A stretch of 64,000 nt of DNA from NCBI GenBank assembly GCA_032622095.1, contig CP136065.1, positions 244,277,474-244,341,473 of the forward strand. Reading direction: 5' to 3'. How positions within the stretch are numbered: position 1 is the first letter of the stretch; each line of letters opens with the position of its first letter. Below are positions 58,790 to 64,000 of the stretch, in pieces. The translations under genes and the position numbers were made by a program. The notes below the pieces were generated by a model. It saw only the letters and a program-made list of their open reading frames with translations, ran no database searches and had not been told where the DNA came from. The DNA comes from Siphonodentalium dalli (Eukaryota > Mollusca > Scaphopoda > Gadilida > Siphonodentaliidae).

Positions 58790-59225
58790 AAAAGGTTAAT
58801 TCTATATTCAAGTATTGAGAGGGTTCTTTATCACGAAGACTCTTTTTTATGAAGGAAATAACTTAAAACATTGAAACAATAAATGCTATTTTTTATTTTT
58901 TCGCGGGTTTCCTTGAGATTTAATGTCATTAAGTATGACGTTATTTTCCAATACATATTCACGTCAGGCAGCCCACGCAATTGGTCTTTCCATCGCGTAT
59001 GGCGTTATATCTCAATAATCTTACAGGCAACAATACGTCAGCTGAAGGCGGTATTAAAACAGCGGGACTATAACTCTTAATGAATACTGCGAAGCAGAAT
59101 GTCGTTGAATAGACGGGTATGAGTTGAACCTAACTGCAATTGTGAATTTGTATTGAATTGTAAGGCTACTTAATTTTCGAGTCATCGGTTATTTTTGATA
59201 GTGCCTTGATATCAGGTTTTAAACA
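58790..59225. other. No gene recognised
   Basis: Non-coding AT-rich sequence between the minisatellite and the second copy of the TIR element. Confidence 0.4.
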
Positions 59226-59229
59226 CATT

Positions 59230-61252
59230 GATCCGAATCGGCATCTCTGGTTTAGACTAGGTTTTATTCTAGACCAGGTTTAACTCCAGTTTAAACTAGG
59301 TTTAAGTAAGGTTTAAACTTGGTTTTACGGTAGATAAACTAGGTTTTATGGGAGCCAAACTGGGTTTTAGTGTGGTTAAACCAAGTTTTGTGATAAACTC
59401 AGTTTAAGTTTGTGGAATTCGATCTCAATTAAAAACTAGGTTTTATTGACGTGATAAAGTTATGGTAATATTAGTAATTGTTTGTGGTGAATTGGCTATA
59501 TAATCATCAGTATAAGCTTCGGTATATGATTTATACGTACCACACGTCTCATCTCGAAAATATACCTTTAAGTATACTTTGAAAAAACATCAAAGTTAAA
59601 CCACCCTACCCCAGGTTTTACTAAATCCTAGTTTTTTGGGTTTAATTATTCGGCCGATTTTTTTCGCCCAGTATTGATGTTGTTTCTTCGCGTATATGGG
59701 AGTGTTTATTTTGAATTGGGGGAGGAGTTTATGCGCGGGCGTTTGTCACTCAATGTACATGCTGGACAGTCTTAGTGGAATTCGGGGAGGCGATGTCGGT
59801 TCTTATGAGATAATTCTAACAAAATATGTGCCAGTGTGATGGATGATTTCTTGCTATATATGTTTGTTTGCAATTCGCTCGTTCGGATGTCGCTTTGGCG
59901 ATTGAGAGCATGGAGGGATCGAACTGATCAGTTTGACACGTTAGACACGAACATGCCTTTTGAACTGATACCTTATTCACAAAAAGGTCTCTTTCGGTCA
60001 ATTTGACGCATGGGTTGGTGGCCCGCCCAAATACCCATCAGAGACACCCCAGCCTTCACCCGGGGGAGGGTAACGGCCACCATGAGGGGGAATGGAGTAT
60101 GGACTATTTATTTTGGAGAACTGTAAGGATTTCGGCCAATTTGATGGTATGGGTGGGTGGCTCGCCCCAAATAAACCATAGAAACACCACATCCTCACAT
60201 ACGGGGGGGGTGTACCATCCGAGGGGTGAACACGGGATATGGACCATTTTCGAGACCGGTAAAGATTTCGGCCAACCCCGATGACGGTGGGTGGCAGATC
60301 CCAAATGCCCCCCATAGAAACACCCAACCCGCACCCGGTGTCCATACCCCATTTTCACCCGCTCGGGTAGAACCACCCGCGGTGGGTGTGGGTGTTTCTA
60401 TGGACTATATTTGATGGCGGGCCGCCCACCAATGCCGCCATATTGGCCGAAATCCTTACCGTTCTCGATAACGGTCCATACCCAATTTCGACACCCGGGT
60501 GAGGGGTGGGGGTGTTTCTATGATGTATTTGGGGCGGGCCACCTACACATGCCGTAATATTGACCGACAGAGGCATGTTTTTTGCGAATAATGAATAAAA
60601 TGCTCCATACCCCATTTTCACCCCAGCAGGGTGGTACCCTCCAGGGAAGAGGGTAGGGTGTTTCTAGATGATATTTGGAGCGGGCCACACACCCCTGTCG
60701 TCAAATTGGCCGAAATCCTTACCGTTCTCGAACATGGTTCATATTCCATCTTCACCCCTCGGGTGGTAACCCACCCACCCCGCCCGGATGTGAGGGGTGG
60801 GGTGTTTATATGGGTTATTTGAGGTACCCTTCCCCGGGGTGAGGGCTGTGGTGCTTCTATTCAGTATTTGGGCGTACCAAATTTCCACCTCCTCGGGTGG
60901 CACCCCCCCCCCCCCCCCCCCCGGTGAGTGGTGGGTGGGGGATTCTATGGTGTATTTTGATCGGGCCACCCACTCCTGCGGCCAAATTAATTAGCCTAAA
61001 TTCTTACCGTTCTCGAAAATGGTCCATACCCCAGTTATCCCGGGGTGAGGGGTGATGTTTCTATCGGGTATTTTGGGCGGGCCACCCATTCTTGCCGTCA
61101 AATTCGCCGAAATCCTTCCCGTTCTCGAAAATGGTCCATACCCCATTTTCACCCGTCCGGATAATACCCCCCGGGGGTGGTGGTGTTTCTATGGGGTGTT
61201 GTGGCGGGCCCCCACCCATGCCCTCAAGAGATATTTTTGAGTTCCAAAAGTC
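59230..61252. mobile_element. 2.5-kb TIR element, copy 2 (internally deleted, right end lost)
   Basis: Nearly identical to 48,208-50,432 from GATCCGAATCGGCATCTCTG through CCAAAAGTCATGTTCG. A deletion of about 200 bp has fused unit parts at about 60,275 (bases corresponding to about 49,255-49,457 of copy 1). A C tract at about 60,906-60,922 is longer than in copy 1. The right terminal repeat is absent: a family B MITE starts directly at 61,255. Same orientation as copy 1. Confidence 0.85.
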
Positions 61253-61256
61253 ATGT

Positions 61257-61480
61257 TCGCCTGTTCTCCCAAAAATAAGCTCATATAGAACTTATTCAAA
61301 ACACACGATATAAGCCATTATAGTGATTATTTTAATATGAATTCAGCTCTATACGAACCTAAATCGGAGACGATCGAAACAGTCGTATATGAGCTTATTT
61401 CAATTCATAAGCTCATACATGCACTATTACATCTACTTTTTTCATCGACACGACGTACCGGATGAACGCTCTTAAAATGT
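61257..61480. mobile_element. Foldback MITE family B, left part
   Basis: CCTGTTCTCCCAAAAATAAGCTC begins the element. ATAAGCTCATACATGCACTATTA and TTTTTCATCGACACGACG follow, to GATGAACGCTCTTAAAATG. The right half is missing. Confidence 0.65.
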
Positions 61481-61484
61481 GTTT

Positions 61485-61795
61485 ACACTGCTGTCCCCTC
61501 AGAAAATTCCTTTAGTCGGTGTGCCCAGTAAATGTCCGACCAGACATTTTGGCCAAATTTGTTCTGTCCCCGATGCCTGAAACTTTCGATACAATCAATC
61601 GAACGAGTCGGGCGATGTGCCAAACTGAACCATAGCCCTTCTTGAACAAAATAGGCGTCATGGTGTGAATAACATAACATAAATATTTTAGCCACAGCTT
61701 GATAACAACGGGTGGTGGGAATTTGGGTCATCTGATAGATAGTTACCTTGTCTCATATATGTTTTTAGTGTGGGAGTTCTATTGTGCCAAATAGC
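61485..61795. other. No gene recognised
   Basis: An 82-codon minus-strand frame (61,731-61,483) lies between two MITE parts. It has no family signature that I know. Confidence 0.35.
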
Positions 61796-61796
61796 T

Positions 61797-61960
61797 GTTC
61801 TCTTGAAAATAAGCTCATATTGAACCTATTTCAAATAAGCCCATATCGGCATTATTTGAATCTGATTACGTTATATGAACAATACAGTCCAATATGGGAT
61901 TATTTCCATACGAAATATGTCCATATTGGCATCATTTAATCGACCTGTTTTCATCGACAC
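61797..61960. mobile_element. Foldback MITE family B, second part
   Basis: GCTGTTCTCTTGAAAATAAGC starts it, followed by ATAAGCCCATATCGGCATTAT and TTTTCATCGACACGGC. It is the same orientation as the 61,257 fragment, so it is a separate insertion, not its missing half. Confidence 0.6.
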
Positions 61961-61964
61961 GGCT

Positions 61965-62605
61965 TCTTTGTTAAACGTTTTTAAGGCAACATGTTCAGGT
62001 AACATTGCTTTAGGTTTCACTGATTCATAAGTTACATTGGCACAAATATATAAATACCATTGCATAATGAATTATGAGTCTATTATGTTTCCAGCACCAC
62101 ATTTGGATGGGAAATGTTGGCTGTATTTAGTCATTTAGTCATGGAAAGCTGAAATGTTTGAGTAATATCAGATATCAAGCCGAAGAGCTATATGATGTTT
62201 GAAATCAATTGGATGGAAAATGTTGCCTGTATGGCAACCGAAGTGTTTATTAATGAAAGTGTAAATTCTCAGATGGCTGCCGGTAGCCATTTATTTTTAT
62301 TTAAAATCGTTCAAATTCGATAGCTCCCATTTAGTGGTGATCCTAGACATTCCAGTAAATTTTCAAAACATTTTTTATTAGTATTCATACAAACATTGAC
62401 GGGTGCATCCATGTAATGACCTAGGCAACACAACACATTGTTATTAGTATAAAGTTTCCTCTTTCCGTGAATCGATTCCCACCATGCGACCAGCAAACTG
62501 GAAAATAGCTACGCAAATGATGGATCCAAAATTTGAACGTTTTATTTTCTAAAAAGCGAGGATTTCAACATAAAATTAACTCTTCGAATTGGATTAAAGA
62601 ATATA
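61965..62605. other. No gene recognised
   Basis: Non-coding sequence with short frames only. Confidence 0.4.
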
Positions 62606-62609
62606 CGGC

Positions 62610-62925
62610 GCACTTAGGTGTCGATAATGTGACTAAAATGCTCTCATTTTCAGCACATTATCGACTTAAAAGGAGGCGATTCTAGGCAGATTTTTTATCT
62701 AAAACAAGTTCCTTATAATCAGATAATTTTCGGATTGTCGGGAGAACACGCTGTTCCGGTGTACCCTCCTTAACATGTGTTTTCACTGTGGCCCGCGCCA
62801 TTAAATGAAATAACTGGTATAAGTCCATTATCTGCTCATTCAGACTCAAATAACCACAGTATGTACCCATTTCACATTATAGGTCGATTATGTGCGTACT
62901 TGCGCGAAGATATGTTGCAGTGAGA
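62610..62925. mobile_element. Foldback MITE family A, copy
   Basis: The central hairpin GTCGATAATGTGACTAAAAT..TTTCAGCACATTATCGACT is followed by AGGCGATTCTAGGCAGAT, TCGGGAGAACACGCTGTTC, GTGTTTTCACTGTGGCCCGC and ATAGGTCGATTATGTGCGTA. It ends at GCGAAGATATGTTGCAG. Orientation is opposite to the 27,843 copy. Confidence 0.7.
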
Positions 62926-62927
62926 TT

Positions 62928-62985
62928 TTTCACCCGCTCGAGAACGGAATGTTTCGTGAGAAATTTCGTTCTCGAGCAGGTGACT
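62928..62985. repeat. Inverted repeat (hairpin) TTTTTCACCCGCTCGAGAACG
   Basis: CACCCGCTCGAGAACGGAA and the inverse GAAATTTCGTTCTCGAGCAGGTG face each other around a short loop (ATGTTTCGTGA). It directly abuts the family A MITE. Confidence 0.6.
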
Positions 62986-63369
62986 AATCTATTCAATGTC
63001 TTCTGGGACAGCGGGCGACAACTGTTTACTGTTGTTCTACTGTCTTAAATATTTTTGTTGATCAGTATATATCCGAAAGATTCTATTATATTACCAATCG
63101 ACTTTTTATAATGGTCCAGAGAGCCGGTGTGGTGTCCGTGTGCGCTACCTTGATTCATCAGGATCCGACATTCTCTTTGTCATAATGACATAAAAGATAC
63201 AAACATTGATACAATGTTCCTCCACCCAGCACATGATATATAATCTAATGTCTTGTCACATCCTACTGATACGTATGGTCGATATGTCTTCGTTTCTAAA
63301 TAGTCAAAGGGGTGGACCTGGAGGTTCGACCAATAGCCAAGATTCAACGATCAATATATCAATGCGCAC

Positions 63370-63378
63370 TATAAATAG
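63370..63378 (+). promoter_or_regulatory. TATA box of the damaged PAN exon
   Basis: TATAAATAG lies 56 bp before the ATG at 63,434. That spacing allows a transcription start near 63,400 and a short leader. It sits in a small palindrome (GCACTATAAATAGTGC). An intact core promoter over a damaged exon suggests recent inactivation or a still transcribed pseudogene. Confidence 0.6.
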
Positions 63379-63433
63379 TGCAACCTGAGGATTCAAGATT
63401 CACACGGAGGAAGTGCGAATTATCACATTTAAT

Positions 63434-63712
63434 ATGGGTGAATTCTTGTTGGTTATGTCCGTCAAGTTTAATCGAGCGGAACTGTTGAAAACAGAAAATG
63501 GTTGTGATGTATGTGGTGGCTACGCAGAAGCAAGAACGAGGAACATTCTCCAGTGCGAGAATTTATGTAGCAGACACGTTGACTGCCGGACTGCAGACTA
63601 TAACGTTAGGACGCACCGATGTGTGTTTCTGGAAAATAACTGATATAGCCCACATTGCCGGAGACAGATGGAATGGAGGCATATGAGTGTTGGGAACGAC
63701 CGATATTCCCAG
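63434..63712 (+). pseudogene. PAN/apple-like first exon, paralogue of the 53.4-kb exon, with a nonsense codon
   Basis: ATG at 63,434 starts MGEFLLVMSVKFNRAEL, a shortened, poorly hydrophobic equivalent of the signal peptide. Then come GCDVCGGYAE, ILQCENLCSRHVDCRTADYN and HRCVFLENN, nearly the same as the 53.4-kb exon. TGA at 63,641-63,643 stands where the paralogue has Trp (HEWYSP). The same frame continues beyond it as YSPHCRRQMEWRHMSV, so homology passes through the stop. A good donor CAG|GTAAAG follows at 63,712/63,713. FReD exons, if any, would lie beyond the window. The gene points away from the 53.4-kb gene (head to head, about 10 kb apart). Confidence 0.85.
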
Positions 63713-64000
63713 GTAAAGGTACATATAATAGTCAATTCCTGAAAAAGTAGCCGCGTAATGTTCCAACGCGAAAACAACCAATAACGATTTATCACCAATC
63801 ACTGATAAAATGCATTGTGTGAAATTTCGCATATATAATAAGTATTGTAAGTTATGGTAGCTACAGTCACCATCAAAAGTGAAGAAGGTGTCCACTGGAG
63901 ACTCTCTTGTTAGATTAATCATATGTATTTGTATAAATTTATTACATGATCCTACCTTTATTCCATTCAATAAACCCATTCAATAAATTGTGGTATTAAA

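Noticed and set aside
61483-61731. 82-codon minus frame between two MITE parts
   Set aside because: No family signature or paired splice sites; could be chance in unclassified DNA.
63563-63979. 138-codon minus frame opposite the damaged PAN exon
   Set aside because: Antisense shadow of the exon; the sense strand carries the recognisable Cys pattern.

Overview
The window is eukaryotic genomic DNA from an animal, most likely a lophotrochozoan and probably a mollusc. It is AT-rich, has split genes with GT-AG introns, and carries many animal-type transposable elements: BEL/Pao, L1-like and CR1/Jockey-like retroelements, piggyBac-type and other foldback MITEs. It also carries short retroelement tails ending in (AATC)n-like runs, a style I associate with molluscan genomes. 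Nothing looks bacterial or viral. The taxonomic call is inference; no marker gene is present.

One convincing host gene lies on the minus strand, about 53.4 kb down to 34.2 kb. It encodes a secreted PAN/apple-like domain followed by a fibrinogen-related domain (FReD), i.e. a lectin-like protein of the FREP/ficolin/techylectin kind. Five exons can be placed by splice sites and reading frame (53,404-53,098; 38,358-38,210; 37,502-37,406; 36,298-36,134; 34,413-34,166). They join into one open frame of 321 codons plus stop. The 14.7-kb first intron is full of repeats, and an undetected exon there is possible. A second PAN first exon lies in the opposite orientation at 63.4-63.7 kb, behind a clear TATA box. 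It carries a stop codon where the first gene has Trp, so it is a damaged paralogue. A furin-like Cys-rich exon with a frameshift lies on the minus strand at about 1.0-1.3 kb.

Layout. 0-0.6 kb: flank module F, first copy. 1.0-1.3 kb: furin-like exon remnant. 1.57-9.28 kb: higher-order tandem array built from a ~306-bp unit and its 141-bp deletion derivative, with further copies of F. 11.9-13.0 kb: BEL/Pao gag remnant. 14.5 kb: a 57-bp retroelement tail with a perfect 13-bp target duplication. 15.0-16.7 kb: foldback element. 17-23.2 kb: palindromic elements. 23.5 kb: homogeneous 20-bp minisatellite. 24.1-26.4 kb: nested inverted-repeat elements. 27.1 kb: minisatellite. 29.4-32.7 kb: degraded L1-like LINE containing a piggyBac-type MITE. 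34.2-53.4 kb: the PAN-FReD gene, with a large codon-like minisatellite (42.2-44.5 kb), a ~150-bp tandem array (46.3-47.7 kb) and a 2.5-kb TIR element (48.2-50.7 kb) in its first intron. 55.0-56.4 kb: LINE ORF1 remnant. 59.2-61.25 kb: second copy of the 2.5-kb element. 61.3-62.9 kb: more MITEs. 63.4 kb: damaged PAN exon.

Most long open frames here are by-products of tandem repeats whose period is a multiple of three, or of palindromes. They are not called as genes. Repeat boundaries are read by eye and are approximate unless a target duplication is stated.
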